Below, one piece after another: positions 1-9,481 of a DNA stretch of 64,000 nucleotides (the first letter of the stretch is position 1; every line of letters begins with the position of its first letter). The notes beneath the pieces were generated by a model. That model made no database searches and was not told where the DNA came from. It saw nothing but the letters and a program-made list of their open reading frames with translations. Origin of the DNA: Planctomycetaceae bacterium (GTDB lineage: Bacteria; Planctomycetota; Planctomycetia; Planctomycetales; Planctomycetaceae); assembly GCA_041398785.1 (NCBI GenBank), contig JAWKUA010000003.1:124001-188000 (forward strand), read 5' to 3'. The position numbers were made by a program, and so were the translations under genes.

Positions 1-628
1 GAGCCAGCGCCTGTTCGTATTCCCCGGACGTGTTCATGTTCCAAAGACACAACAGTTCCGGATCGAAGTCTCGTATTGAGTCAGCCTCTACCGATCGAGT
101 CCTGACGTTTCCGGCGATTGCGGAAGCTCGCCTTTCGCCGTCCTGAAACAACCTGCGAGCCGTCAGTTCCACCGAACGGCGATAAACCGCACTCAGCGGC
201 AGAACGCGTCCGCCATCGCGAACAACGACAGCGTCGAAATCCGCCAGTTCGCGGTGCAGAAACTGAACGACGCCGGGATTGACAAACGGATTGTCGCAAC
301 CGCAGACCCACGCCGAGTCGATATTGACTTCGTCACGAAGAGCCGCCATTCCCGTGATGATGCCGCCCAGCGGTCCTTCACCCGGAAATTCATCGCGAAC
401 CACCGCGACATCTCCCGGCAACGCAGGCATTTCCTGGCCGGATGCGGCCACGACAACGATCGTCGACGCCACTGGTCGCAGCAGTCGGCAGATTCGCTGC
501 AGCAGAACTTCGTTTCCGAACGGCAGCAGGTGCTTTTCGCGGCCCATCCGCCGGGATTCCCCGCCGGTCAGCACGACCGCCGCCGGTCCGTTCGGCTGCT
601 TGCATTCCTCGTCTTTGACCGCCACCAT
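1..628 (-). CDS. mobA: Molybdenum cofactor guanylyltransferase (MobA), partial at left edge
   Basis: MobA transfers GMP from GTP to molybdopterin to make the guanine-dinucleotide cofactor (MGD) used by DMSO-reductase-family enzymes; it acts in the cytoplasm. I read this frame on the minus strand from an ATG at 628; it stays open to base 1, giving about 209 visible codons, so the C-terminus lies outside the window. Near residue 20 is the nucleotide-binding signature LTGGESRRMGREKHLLPFG, close to the family consensus LAGGxSxRMGxDKxLL. Around residue 105 is CGCDNPF, matching the metal-binding CDxPF motif. A bis-MGD nitrate reductase is encoded on the same strand at 5.5-7.7 kb, a plausible client. 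It diverges from argS with about 100 bases between them. Family assignment is firm; the exact start is less so because no clear ribosome binding site is visible. Confidence 0.88.
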   Translation of the reverse strand, partial: MVAVKDEECKQPNGPAAVVLTGGESRRMGREKHLLPFGNEVLLQRICRLLRPVASTIVVVAASGQEMPALPGDVAVVRDEFPGEGPLGGIITGMAALRDEVNIDSAWVCGCDNPFVNPGVVQFLHRELADFDAVVVRDGGRVLPLSAVYRRSVELTARRLFQDGERRASAIAGNVRTRSVEADSIRDFDPELLCLWNMNTSGEYEQALA

Positions 629-731
629 CCGCACCCGCCTGCATTCACAGGGCCGCTGAATTCCCGGCATTCACGATCGTTTCCGCCGGCGCTGCAGTTT
701 TGGCCGCAACATTTCCAACAGCTCCGGTTCC

Positions 732-2690
732 ATGAGCATTCTGAACACACTCCGCTCACGATTTCAAACGGCACTGGCACCGCTGGTTGATGATGTCGTT
801 CCTTTGCTGGACATGATTCGACCGTCTACCGACCCGAAGTTCGGTGATTTCCAGGCGAACTGTGCAATGCCGCTCAGGGCTGTACTGAACAAGCCGCCTC
901 GCGACATTGCAGCGGACATCGTTGCTTCACTGAACGTGGATGACCTCTGCGAACCGCCCGAAATCGCCGGTCCCGGCTTCATCAATCTGCGACTAAAGGA
1001 TGAATGGATTCAGCAGCAGATCAACTCCATCACGCAGGACGAACGGCTGGGAGTTCAGCCGGCTGCGAATCCGAAGCACGTCGTCGTCGACTTCTCCTCG
1101 CCCAACGTTGCCAAGCCGATGCATGTCGGCCACCTGCGCAGTACCGTCATCGGAGACGCCCTCTGCCGCACGCTGAGATTCGCTGGTCATCGCGTGACCA
1201 GCGACAACCACATCGGCGACTGGGGTACGCAGTTTGGAATGATCATCTTCGGGTATCGCAACTTCGTTGACGAATCGGCGTACCGGAAGGACGCGGTCGC
1301 CGAACTGGCTCGGCTTTACAAACTCGTGAATCAGTTGAGCGACTACCACGACGCCGGTGCGAAACTTCCGCAGCTTTCGACGGAACTCACGACGAAGCGT
1401 TCCGAACTGCAGCGTCAGGAAGCGGCAATCGACCCGTCGGACAGGAAAGCGAAGAAAAACCTGAAGGCCCTGCAGAAGCAGATCACGGAACTCGAAGATT
1501 CAATCAGCAGTGCCACCGCAAAGATTGCTGCCGTCGATGCCGATCCCGCGCTGAAGGCGTCCGCGGATGCTCACCCGGACATCGCCCGCCAGGCTCGCGT
1601 GGAAACGTCGAAGCTGCATGCCGGAGACCCCGACAATCAGAACCTGTGGGATCAGTTTCTTCCCGCCTGCCTGAAGGCTCTGGACCACATCTACGACCGG
1701 CTGCACATCTCCTTCGATCTGGCGCTGGGTGAAAGCTTCTACAACCCGATGCTGGCGGATGTTGTCGAAAGCCTGAAACAGAAGAACCTTGCGAAGGAAA
1801 GCGCCGGAGCCACCTGTGTCTTCATCGAAGGCAACGACGCACCGTTTATCGTGCAGAAATCGGATCTGGCGTACACGTATGCCACAAGCGATCTGGCCAC
1901 GATCCGATATCGCGTGGACCAGCTTGCCGCCGATGAACTGGTGTACGTCGTCGACAAGCGCCAGTCCGAACATTTTCAGCTTCTGTTTCAAACGGCCGCG
2001 CTTTGGGGTTACACGGGGCTGCCCTGCCGCCATGTCAGCTTCGGCACCGTCATGGGCGAAAACGGGAAGCCGCTGAAAACGCGTTCCGGAGAAAATATCA
2101 GTCTGGAGAACCTGATTGACGAAGCGATCGCGCGCGCCCGACGGATCGTCAACGAAAACGACGACAACCGTGACGAGCCGCTGCTGTCTGAAGATCAGCG
2201 TGCGCGGGTGGCGGAAATCGTGGGTGTCGGAGGAATCAAGTACGCCGACCTGCGACACAACCGGGACAGCGACTACATCTTCGACTGGGACAAGATGCTG
2301 GCCACCAGCGGCGACACCGCCACCTACATGCAGTACGCGTACGCTCGCATCTGCGGCATCTTCCGCAAGCTGAATGTCGATCGCGAAACACTGCGGACTT
2401 CCGGCGAAAAGATCCTGCTGACCGCTCCCGAAGAACGAAGCCTGATCCTGCAACTGCTGCGATTTGACGAAGCAATTTCCGCGGTGCTGTCCGACTACCG
2501 CCCCAACCAGCTCACTGCCTGGCTGTTTGAAACCGCCGACCGCTTCAGTGCGTTTTACAACACGTGTTCCGTGCAGGCTGCGGAATCCGGTGCGATTCGT
2601 ACGAGCCGACTGCTGCTGTGTGATCTGATGGCCCGCGCATTGAAAACCGGCCTGTCTCTGCTGGGAATTGAAACTGCTGAAGTAATGTAG
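732..2690 (+). CDS. argS: Arginyl-tRNA synthetase
   Basis: Class I aminoacyl-tRNA synthetase that charges tRNA-Arg. The N-terminal additional domain (about residues 1-110) is followed by the catalytic domain, with SPNVAKPMHVGHLRST at residues 123-138 containing the HIGH-type signature HVGH. The KMSKS position is represented by a divergent KPLKTRSGE segment near residue 445, as often in ArgRS. The C-terminal helical anticodon-binding domain ends in a typical LxxL..LGI tail. The protein is 652 residues, about 70-100 longer than most bacterial ArgRS; the excess is a Lys/Glu/Gln-rich predicted coiled coil at about residues 210-290 inserted after the HIGH half. It is divergent from mobA and convergent with the downstream TraB-like gene. 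Function is secure. Confidence 0.97.
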   Translation: MSILNTLRSRFQTALAPLVDDVVPLLDMIRPSTDPKFGDFQANCAMPLRAVLNKPPRDIAADIVASLNVDDLCEPPEIAGPGFINLRLKDEWIQQQINSITQDERLGVQPAANPKHVVVDFSSPNVAKPMHVGHLRSTVIGDALCRTLRFAGHRVTSDNHIGDWGTQFGMIIFGYRNFVDESAYRKDAVAELARLYKLVNQLSDYHDAGAKLPQLSTELTTKRSELQRQEAAIDPSDRKAKKNLKALQKQITELEDSISSATAKIAAVDADPALKASADAHPDIARQARVETSKLHAGDPDNQNLWDQFLPACLKALDHIYDRLHISFDLALGESFYNPMLADVVESLKQKNLAKESAGATCVFIEGNDAPFIVQKSDLAYTYATSDLATIRYRVDQLAADELVYVVDKRQSEHFQLLFQTAALWGYTGLPCRHVSFGTVMGENGKPLKTRSGENISLENLIDEAIARARRIVNENDDNRDEPLLSEDQRARVAEIVGVGGIKYADLRHNRDSDYIFDWDKMLATSGDTATYMQYAYARICGIFRKLNVDRETLRTSGEKILLTAPEERSLILQLLRFDEAISAVLSDYRPNQLTAWLFETADRFSAFYNTCSVQAAESGAIRTSRLLLCDLMARALKTGLSLLGIETAEVM

Positions 2691-2719
2691 CCAGGCATTC
2701 AGCGAGAGCTCAAACTGCA

Positions 2720-2776
2720 CGACGTCAGTCCGAAATTGTGCTGCGTGCCATGTGCGACGAAAGCGGACTCACGTCG
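2720..2776. repeat. Inverted repeat between convergent genes
   Basis: Two 13-base arms, CGACGTCAGTCCG at 2720-2732 and CGGACTCACGTCG at 2764-2776, pair at 12 of 13 positions across a 31-base spacer. It lies between the ends of argS and the convergent TraB-like gene, where a bidirectional terminator or a palindromic repeat would be expected. There is no T-tract, so intrinsic termination is only a guess. Confidence 0.4.
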
Positions 2777-2822
2777 CGCTGCTCGCCAGGGGCAGATACG
2801 GATCGCGCGGGACATCTTCCGA

Positions 2823-3854
2823 CTACTCACGCAGTTTCCAGGCGGTTAGCCACACTTCCGACTGGCGCTCGAAGCCAAATTGTTCCACCAGCCGTTTTTC
2901 CATGTCGGCAAAGTGGCCGGCTCCGTAGAAGATGCCGATCTTCTTCGCCTTGCCACGAAGTTCCTTTCGCAGCACCTGCAGAGCCTTCTTGTTGCGTTCT
3001 GTGATAATCGTGGACATGCCATCCGCTCCTGCGAACGCGTCGCCTTCACTGGCCTTCGCAAGCTGCACGGCTGCAATGCGCCGCACGCGGTAGATACGAT
3101 CCGATGTCAGCAGCGAAAACATCAGGTCCAGTTGAGAAGCGATTGGGTTTTCCTTTTGCTGAGCGATCGCAGCCTTGCCCATTTCGCGCAGCAGCATTTC
3201 GGAAAACGATTCGCCCCGGGCCGCCATGGCCGATTCAAATTCCTCCTGAGTCATGTCCGCATGAACGAAGTTGCTGGCGGCGTAGTTGACTCCCGCCAGT
3301 TGAAACTCCAGCCCCAGAGCATCCTTCATGCCAAGCTGCAGCACGGAGATTGCATGCATCCCGATCTTGGCTTCATTCCATTCCTCTTCGACAGACGGGC
3401 CGTCCTGTTCGTCTGAGGGTCGTTCCCGGTGCGCTCCGCCGCCGCCCGGACGTAACCCGCGTTCCACTGCGGCCTCCGGCATCACAGCTTCGTACAGCAA
3501 TACGTCGTAATCTGCGAACAGCTTGTTCAACTGGTCGTAGTACTGCGGCTCACCCAGATGGATGGCACCCACCAGGTCGACGGTCTTTTCGGGAAACTGC
3601 TTTGAGTTACCGAGTCGCACAACAGACGTCTCAAGTGCTGCCGCCAGATTGCGTTCGTTCCTGCGGATCCGGACATACTCCGGACCTGCTTGCTCGTCAG
3701 ACACCTCATCTGCCGCGGCATCGGCAGCGGCTCCCTGATCCAGCGCCGCCGGAGTCAGTGTTTCCGGCTCCTGAAAGGCAAATGCAAACACTGACAGGCA
3801 GCAGGCGGCCGGCATCCAGGACAGGAACTCGCGCGACAGGGCGACCAACTTCAT
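2823..3854 (-). CDS. Secreted TraB/GumN-like protein
   Basis: A 343-residue protein with a hydrophobic N-terminal segment and a processing-like region (CLSVFAFAFQE), so probably exported. The core begins around residue 85 with GAIHLGEPQYYDQLN and ends with IFYGAGHFADME near residue 310. These paired Gly/His-containing motifs are characteristic of the TraB/PrgY/GumN family, membrane-associated or secreted metal-dependent proteases or related hydrolases. The region in between is helical, with a Met/Glu-rich stretch. The start is supported by GAGAGG six bases upstream of the ATG. It is convergent with argS and sits 108 bases downstream of recQ on the same strand. The substrate is unknown; the family call is made from motifs read by eye. 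Confidence 0.7.
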   Translation of the reverse strand: MKLVALSREFLSWMPAACCLSVFAFAFQEPETLTPAALDQGAAADAAADEVSDEQAGPEYVRIRRNERNLAAALETSVVRLGNSKQFPEKTVDLVGAIHLGEPQYYDQLNKLFADYDVLLYEAVMPEAAVERGLRPGGGGAHRERPSDEQDGPSVEEEWNEAKIGMHAISVLQLGMKDALGLEFQLAGVNYAASNFVHADMTQEEFESAMAARGESFSEMLLREMGKAAIAQQKENPIASQLDLMFSLLTSDRIYRVRRIAAVQLAKASEGDAFAGADGMSTIITERNKKALQVLRKELRGKAKKIGIFYGAGHFADMEKRLVEQFGFERQSEVWLTAWKLRE

Positions 3855-3962
3855 GACAAACCTCTCTGACGATCAGGCAGATAATTTACGGGGCACCATT
3901 GTTGCCGCATCCGCGACGCAGGTCCAGAAGACTATGGAACGGGCCGGCCGCCGGTCGTCAGC

Positions 3963-5417
3963 TCAGGGGGAATCCGGCACCGGCAGCCCGAAATAGTTGT
4001 GTATGAACGCCTTTCGGTCGCCTTCCGTCTGGACATACTGCACCAGAGCATAAAGCTTCTTCTGGTCTCGCAGCAGCTTCGCTTCCAGCCGCTCGTCATC
4101 CTGAAGCAGTTCGGGCAGCGAACCGGAAACTTCGACGGTATCCAGGTTGATTTCATCTTCGATCACGCCGTATCGCTGCAGCATCGACAACACCGTTTCA
4201 ACGCGTCGATCGTGCCTCTGCCGGTCGCACAGACGCTCGCGCAGCCAGTCAATTCCGAAGGCCCGGATCTGTTCCGCGTCGTTGACCAGGTGACTGTACG
4301 TCCGCTGATAGAAATCGGTATCGGGATTGCTCCAGCGAATGAATTCCATCTGAGTATTCAGGTCTCGCTGGTCATACAGCAGAACACATTCGGCCGGTTC
4401 TCCGTCGCGTCCGGCGCGGCCGATTTCCTGATAGTACGATTCCATGGATCCCGGCACGTCTGCGTGGACGACGAAACGAATGTCTTCCTTGTCGACACCC
4501 ATGCCGAACGCGTTCGTAGCCAGAACCAGACGGGTTCGGCCGTCCATGAAATTCTCCTGAATGGCTCGGCGATCCCGACGTTCCAGCCCGCCGTGATAAC
4601 ACACGTGCTCCACGCCCGCTTTTCGCAGAAGGTCACTGAACTCTTCCAGAGTTCGAATCAGAGTGAAGTACACGATACCGCTGCCGGTGGAATCCGGAGT
4701 CAGCCAGCGACGAAAAACGTCCTGCATGCTTTCCAGCTTCTCGTCCGTGTCCCAGACATCGACCACGCGCAGTTCAAGATTCGGACGGGCAATTCCTTCG
4801 TGAAACAGCGACATGTCGGCAGGTTCAAGACCGAGCTGCCGGACGATGTCCGCCTGAACCTCGGGAGTCGCGGTTGCCGTCAGAGCAATCGTGGTCGGTC
4901 CTCCCATCAGCTCGCGCAGTTCGCTCAGCCGCGTGTAGTCGGGACGAAAATCGTGTCCCCATTCGCTGATGCAGTGAGCTTCATCGACAGCCAGCAGCCG
5001 CACGTCGCGCCGTGCAATCACATCCAGAAATTCCTGCTTGCGAAATCGTTCCGGCGTCACATACAGCAGATCAAAGCGTCCCTCCGCGACTGCTGCGTAC
5101 CGCTGCTCGCGTTCTGTCTTGCGCAGCGACGAATTGATGAACGCAGCGCGAATTCCCTTGTCCTGCAGCGCATCCACCTGGTCCTTCATCAGTGCGATCA
5201 GCGGCGAAAGTACCAGCGTCACCGGCGGCTTTGATCCAACCCTGCTCTGCCCCATCACAATCGCGGGAATTTGATAGCACAGCGATTTTCCCATCCCGGT
5301 CGGCATGATGACCAGCGCATGCCGACCGCTCAACACGTGTTCGATAATCTGCCGCTGCGGTCCGCGAAAGTGCTGATGACCGAAGTTTGTGCTCAAAATC
5401 TGCTCGGGTGTCGTCAT
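3963..5417 (-). CDS. RecQ-family ATP-dependent DNA helicase, short form
   Basis: Superfamily 2 3'-5' DNA helicase. Motif I is MPTGMGKSLCYQIP near residue 40, motif II is DEAHCISEWGHDFRPDY near residue 145 (DEAH box with the RecQ aromatic loop), and motif VI is QEIGRAGRDGE near residue 335. At 484 residues it is much shorter than E. coli RecQ (about 610). After the helicase core it has a winged-helix-like region but ends at RKAFIHNYFGLPVPDSP, where the zinc-binding subdomain would continue. The four zinc-ligand cysteines are absent, and no HRDC domain exists. I checked the bases after the stop and found no CGNCDxC-like continuation, so it does not look like a simple frameshift. It follows the nitrate reductase gene by 82 bases. 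Confidence 0.9.
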   Translation of the reverse strand: MTTPEQILSTNFGHQHFRGPQRQIIEHVLSGRHALVIMPTGMGKSLCYQIPAIVMGQSRVGSKPPVTLVLSPLIALMKDQVDALQDKGIRAAFINSSLRKTEREQRYAAVAEGRFDLLYVTPERFRKQEFLDVIARRDVRLLAVDEAHCISEWGHDFRPDYTRLSELRELMGGPTTIALTATATPEVQADIVRQLGLEPADMSLFHEGIARPNLELRVVDVWDTDEKLESMQDVFRRWLTPDSTGSGIVYFTLIRTLEEFSDLLRKAGVEHVCYHGGLERRDRRAIQENFMDGRTRLVLATNAFGMGVDKEDIRFVVHADVPGSMESYYQEIGRAGRDGEPAECVLLYDQRDLNTQMEFIRWSNPDTDFYQRTYSHLVNDAEQIRAFGIDWLRERLCDRQRHDRRVETVLSMLQRYGVIEDEINLDTVEVSGSLPELLQDDERLEAKLLRDQKKLYALVQYVQTEGDRKAFIHNYFGLPVPDSP

Positions 5418-5499
5418 TCGACAATCTTAGCAGGACGAGTCGATCCCGGCAGACCCATTCGAACGACCGGCGGCACGGTGTCAAGTTTCATGCCTGGCA

Positions 5500-7710
5500 T
5501 CAAACGCCACCGCGCAGCCGCACCGCGCAGGCTTTGTAGGCGGGTTGTTTTGAGTAGGGGTCGAAGACGGCGTCGGTCAGGCGGTTGGTGGTTTCGTAGT
5601 GCATGGGAATGAACACCTGGCCGGGCTGGACGTTGTGTGTCAGCAAGGCTGTCGCCGTCATGCGGCCTCGCTGGGACTCGACGATGATGGTTTCGTTGTG
5701 GCTGATCCTGAGGTCTCGGGCGTCCATGGGATTGACTTCAACGAAGGGATGTTCCGGATACAGTTTCTTCAGCACGGCCGACTTGGACGTCCGCGTCTGT
5801 GTGTGCCACTGACTCGCGGAGCCTCGGCCGGTCAGCAGCAGGAACGGAAACGCGGCGGACGGGTTTTCTCGCAGCGGCCTGGGTTCTTCAAAAATGAAAC
5901 GAGCTCGACCGTCGGCGTGAAAGAAACGGCCATCGGCAAACAGACGACGTTCGCGCAGGCCTTCGTCCGACGAGCATTCGGGACGGGCTTGTTCCGACAG
6001 CGGCCACTGCATTCCGCCGGATTCGGCAAGGTCGCGATAGCCTTCGATTCCGGTGATGTCACATGGCATGTTTCGGCTGAGTTCCTTCAGCAGCTCAAAC
6101 ACGGCGGACGGTGATGTCCAGCGAGCAAACATGTCACCGCAGCCCCACGCGTCTGCCACCAGGCGAAAGATGTTGAAGTCAGACAGAGCCTGCCCGGGAG
6201 CTCGACGAACCTTTCGAGTCACACCGATGCGACGCTCGGAATTGATGAACGTTCCGTCTTTTTCGCCCCAACCGGCGGCAGGCAGAACGAGATCGGCCAT
6301 GCGAGCGGTTTCGGTGGAATGGTACATGTCCTGCACGACCAGAAAGTCGAGCCGTTCCAGAATGTCACGAGCGGAATTCTGATTGATCCACGAATGAGCC
6401 GGATTGGTACACAGAATCCACAGGCCCCGGATTTTTCCTCGCAGAACGCCTTCCAGAATTTCGTGGTAGGCCCACGAGTTCTCTCGCGGGATCGTGTTTT
6501 CATCAATCTGCAGAATGTCGGCCACCTGTCCTCGATGATCGGCGTTGTCGAAATCCCGCCCGCCGAGCAGTCCTGTCGTATTGCTGAACAACCGCGAGCC
6601 CATCGCGTTGCATTGTCCGGTGATGGAATTGGCTCCGGTGCCCGGACGACCGATATTCCCGGTCATCAGTGCCAGATTGATGATGGCTTGCGCTGTGCGG
6701 ACGCCCTGATGACTCTGGTTGACGCCCATGGTCCACCAGAACGAAACTCGCTGACCGCGCTGAATCGTGTCGACGCAGCGATCGAACTGCTCCGCCGAGA
6801 GGCCGGTTTCCTGAACGACTCGTTCCCGAGTAAACGGTTGAACGAATTCAGCGAACTCATCGAAGCTGTTCGTGCTGGTTCGGATAAAATCATGAGCCAA
6901 CGCGTTGCGACTGATCAGTTCGCGAGCAATCCCATACAGCAGCGACTGATCGCTTTTCGGTTTCAGCGGCAGATGCTGAGTGGCGTTCATGGCGGTTTCA
7001 GTCATGCGGGGATCGATCACGATGATCTCCGGCGAATGCGGATTCCGCATGACTCGTTCCCACATGATCGGATGAGCCAGGCACAGATTGCTGCCCACCA
7101 GCACGATCACATCCGATTCTTCAAAGTCGGCATAGGTGTACGGCGGCGCGTCGAATCCGAACGCCTGCTTGTACGCAACCACGGCCGACGCCATGCACTG
7201 TCGAGTGTTTCCGTCTCCGTGCAGCATGCCCATGCCGAACTTGGCCAATGCTCCCAGAAAGGCCATTTCCTCCGTGACCAGCTGCCCGGTGCTGATGAAC
7301 GCAACCGAATCGTTCCCGTGAGTCTGCTGAATGGCTTTGAAACGCCCGACGAATTCGTTCATCGCTCGCGGCCAGTCCACCGGCTGCAGCGATCCGCTTC
7401 GCGACGAACGCAGCAGCGGCGTGGTGGCTCGATCCGGCGAATCCAGCACTGTCAGCGCTTCCCAGCCTTTGGGACACGCCATTCCCAAATTCACGGGATA
7501 ATCGGTTTCGGGCGACAGACCAATGGCTTCCCCGTCGCGCAGGTGAATGTTCAGGCCGCAACCCGTCGCGCAGTAGCCGCAGACGGATCGCGTTGTTGCC
7601 TCCGGAAGCAGCGTTGTCGGAAGTTGTCCGAGTCCGAACTGGCCGGGTTCGCGCAGGAGTTCCCGAGTCAGTGGGCCGGAATGAGCACGCAGCAGTTCTT
7701 TCAGCATCAT
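5500..7710 (-). CDS. nasA: Molybdopterin nitrate reductase, assimilatory type catalytic subunit
   Basis: Bis-MGD oxidoreductase predicted to reduce nitrate to nitrite in the cytoplasm. The N-terminus carries a [4Fe-4S] motif with cysteines at residues 44, 47, 51 and 79 (CGYCATGCG ... ACPKG). It is followed by the molybdopterin domain with GDGNTRQCMASAVVAY, where Cys is the likely Mo ligand, and a C-terminal dinucleotide-binding beta-barrel domain (HTQTRTSKS). At 736 residues it matches NasA/NarB. There is no twin-arginine signal, so a cytoplasmic site is likely. I chose the ATG at 7710 because GGAGGT lies 8 bases upstream and the ATGA overlaps the stop of the preceding Fe-S/anchor gene; an 81-base longer frame to 7791 is less likely. 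The neighbours (nitrite reductase, NarK) support nitrate as substrate, but the DmsBC-like partner leaves other oxyanions possible. Confidence 0.85.
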   Translation of the reverse strand: MMLKELLRAHSGPLTRELLREPGQFGLGQLPTTLLPEATTRSVCGYCATGCGLNIHLRDGEAIGLSPETDYPVNLGMACPKGWEALTVLDSPDRATTPLLRSSRSGSLQPVDWPRAMNEFVGRFKAIQQTHGNDSVAFISTGQLVTEEMAFLGALAKFGMGMLHGDGNTRQCMASAVVAYKQAFGFDAPPYTYADFEESDVIVLVGSNLCLAHPIMWERVMRNPHSPEIIVIDPRMTETAMNATQHLPLKPKSDQSLLYGIARELISRNALAHDFIRTSTNSFDEFAEFVQPFTRERVVQETGLSAEQFDRCVDTIQRGQRVSFWWTMGVNQSHQGVRTAQAIINLALMTGNIGRPGTGANSITGQCNAMGSRLFSNTTGLLGGRDFDNADHRGQVADILQIDENTIPRENSWAYHEILEGVLRGKIRGLWILCTNPAHSWINQNSARDILERLDFLVVQDMYHSTETARMADLVLPAAGWGEKDGTFINSERRIGVTRKVRRAPGQALSDFNIFRLVADAWGCGDMFARWTSPSAVFELLKELSRNMPCDITGIEGYRDLAESGGMQWPLSEQARPECSSDEGLRERRLFADGRFFHADGRARFIFEEPRPLRENPSAAFPFLLLTGRGSASQWHTQTRTSKSAVLKKLYPEHPFVEVNPMDARDLRISHNETIIVESQRGRMTATALLTHNVQPGQVFIPMHYETTNRLTDAVFDPYSKQPAYKACAVRLRGGV

Positions 7711-9437
7711 CGTCGCGGACCTCCAGGCATACGCGGTGCGGAGACGGCGGCGAAGAACTGATAACGTTCCGTCAACTCTCCGGCCAGACACGCCAGAAAC
7801 AGAATTCCCACAGTCATCAAAGACGGCAGACTGTCGATCGTTGTTTGTTTTTCGGTCAGCAGAAACAATGGCATCATGAAGCCGCCCAACAGGCCCGTGG
7901 CGGTTCGGACGATCAGCGTTCCCGACAATGGCCCGGTCAGCAGTCGAGCCGACCGCTTCAAAGGCGAGTTTCGATGTTTCATCAGATGAGTCAGCAGGGA
8001 CGCTTCAAACAGCAGCTTCACAGCGGTGCCCAGCAACAGGGTCTTCGCCAGCAGTTCGCCAGCCTGTGAATACAACAATGCTGCGTTCTGATCGCGTCCG
8101 GCGATGGCAAACAGAAAGATCACCAGAAACGTGGTGGCGACACCCAGATTCAGTGCCGTCAAAGCGAACTTTGTGGCGGTCTGACTGAAACTCCAGAATT
8201 CGCGTTTGGTGAAGACATAAATCATGGCCGAGCAGAACAGCCCCAGTGTTCCCGTCGCGACGACGGCCTGTCCGGCGATTCGCAGCAGGGCAACCGGCAA
8301 CAGATTCCACCAGACCAGTGCCGCATACGCCGATGCCGTCGCAGCAAACAGTCCGAAAGCGACGATCTCGCGACTGAGCCACGAATGTCGAAGGCCAATG
8401 ATGGCTCGAAAAGCATACTGCGGCCGCCCCAGATGCAGAGTACTTGCGCCGAGCGCCAGTAGCCCCAACGTCAGAGCCACCGCGGACTGCAGTGGCCGAA
8501 AGACGGTGAGTGCGGCTTCGTCCAGCCACGATTCCAGCGCCAGTCCCACCGCAAAGGTCCCGACCGATAACTGCGTGAGCACCAGCATCAGAATCAGTGG
8601 CCAGTGCGGATGCTGAGGATTCACCGAGTAATAATCGGCGGGCAGCATGTTGCGGGGAAAGACTCGCTTTGTGCGAAACGTGGTTGTCGGAAAGGTGAGG
8701 TGCGGTTCCGGGGCCGCGGGAAGAAACGAATCGGCTTCCGCATTCTCTCGAACTTCGGCGACGTCGATGACTCGGATGGCAATCGCTTCGTGCGGACAGG
8801 AGTGCACACACGCCGGAGCTTCTCCAACCGCCAAGCGGTCGGCACACATATCACACTTGCGAACGATGCCTTTGCCGCTGTGATATTTGGGAACATCGTA
8901 CGGACAGGCCAGAGTGCAGTACTGACAGCCGAAACACTGATCGTCCAGATGTTTCACGATTCCGGTGACGGGATCCTTTTCATACGCATCCACCGGACAG
9001 GCTTCCATGCATCCCGGTTCCAGGCAGTGATGACAGGCCGTCGTCACGTGCTGCATCACGGGCTGAGTCCGCGTGCCGCCGATCAGCAGACCGACGTCGC
9101 GCCAGGTTTCTTTTTCGTCGAGACCATTCAGCGAATGGCAGGCCACAACGCACGCCTTGCATCCGGAACAGCGATCCAGATCGACGTCAAAGGCATACTG
9201 CTGCCCGACGCTCGGCGGAGCCGACGGCAAAAGTCGTCGATAGTAGCGAGCCTGCGCCGGAAAGGAATCGGCGGAAGCCATCCGATCATGATGCTGAGAA
9301 AACTCTTCCACCGCGGTCAACTGTTGTTGATCCTGCAGCAACATTTCCAGCAACGACGGCGCAGCGGAAGCACGCGGTGCCTGAATCACAGGCAGCAGCG
9401 TCCCTGGTTCTTCGCGCTGTAGCGGCTCAGTCTGCAT
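7707..9437 (-). CDS. Fused DmsB-type four-cluster ferredoxin and DmsC-type membrane anchor
   Basis: Predicted quinol-to-molybdoenzyme electron transfer subunit. After a poorly conserved first 80 residues comes a DmsB/NrfC-like domain (about 80-240) with sixteen cysteines in four groups: CSGCKACVVAC starting at residue 90, CHHCLEPGCMEACP, CFGCQYCTLACPYDVP, and CDMC...CVHSCP. From about residue 275 to 570 there are about eight hydrophobic helices resembling DmsC, the quinol-oxidising anchor of DMSO reductase. These are normally two separate proteins; here they are one 576-residue chain. The stop codon overlaps the nitrate reductase start (ATGATGA), implying translational coupling and a complex of the two. 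It lies 236 bases downstream of the nitrite reductase. Domain calls are strong; the nitrate role comes from context. Confidence 0.85.
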   Translation of the reverse strand: MQTEPLQREEPGTLLPVIQAPRASAAPSLLEMLLQDQQQLTAVEEFSQHHDRMASADSFPAQARYYRRLLPSAPPSVGQQYAFDVDLDRCSGCKACVVACHSLNGLDEKETWRDVGLLIGGTRTQPVMQHVTTACHHCLEPGCMEACPVDAYEKDPVTGIVKHLDDQCFGCQYCTLACPYDVPKYHSGKGIVRKCDMCADRLAVGEAPACVHSCPHEAIAIRVIDVAEVRENAEADSFLPAAPEPHLTFPTTTFRTKRVFPRNMLPADYYSVNPQHPHWPLILMLVLTQLSVGTFAVGLALESWLDEAALTVFRPLQSAVALTLGLLALGASTLHLGRPQYAFRAIIGLRHSWLSREIVAFGLFAATASAYAALVWWNLLPVALLRIAGQAVVATGTLGLFCSAMIYVFTKREFWSFSQTATKFALTALNLGVATTFLVIFLFAIAGRDQNAALLYSQAGELLAKTLLLGTAVKLLFEASLLTHLMKHRNSPLKRSARLLTGPLSGTLIVRTATGLLGGFMMPLFLLTEKQTTIDSLPSLMTVGILFLACLAGELTERYQFFAAVSAPRMPGGPRR

Positions 9438-9481
9438 TGGTGAAATTGTTTTGCATCGGCGCGCGATTCAACCGTGTGGGC

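Noticed and set aside
1500..2720. 406-residue minus-strand frame over argS
   Set aside because: Antisense shadow of argS in high-GC DNA; no domain or ribosome site, while argS has all its motifs.
3999..5234. 411-residue plus-strand frame over recQ
   Set aside because: Shadow of the helicase gene; composition is that of the complementary strand and no family is recognised.
6319..7761. 480-residue plus-strand frame over nasA
   Set aside because: Antisense of a well-supported molybdoenzyme gene.
7711..7791. N-terminal extension of the nitrate reductase to 7791
   Set aside because: The extra codons lack similarity and overlap the upstream gene; the ATG at 7710 has a strong ribosome site.
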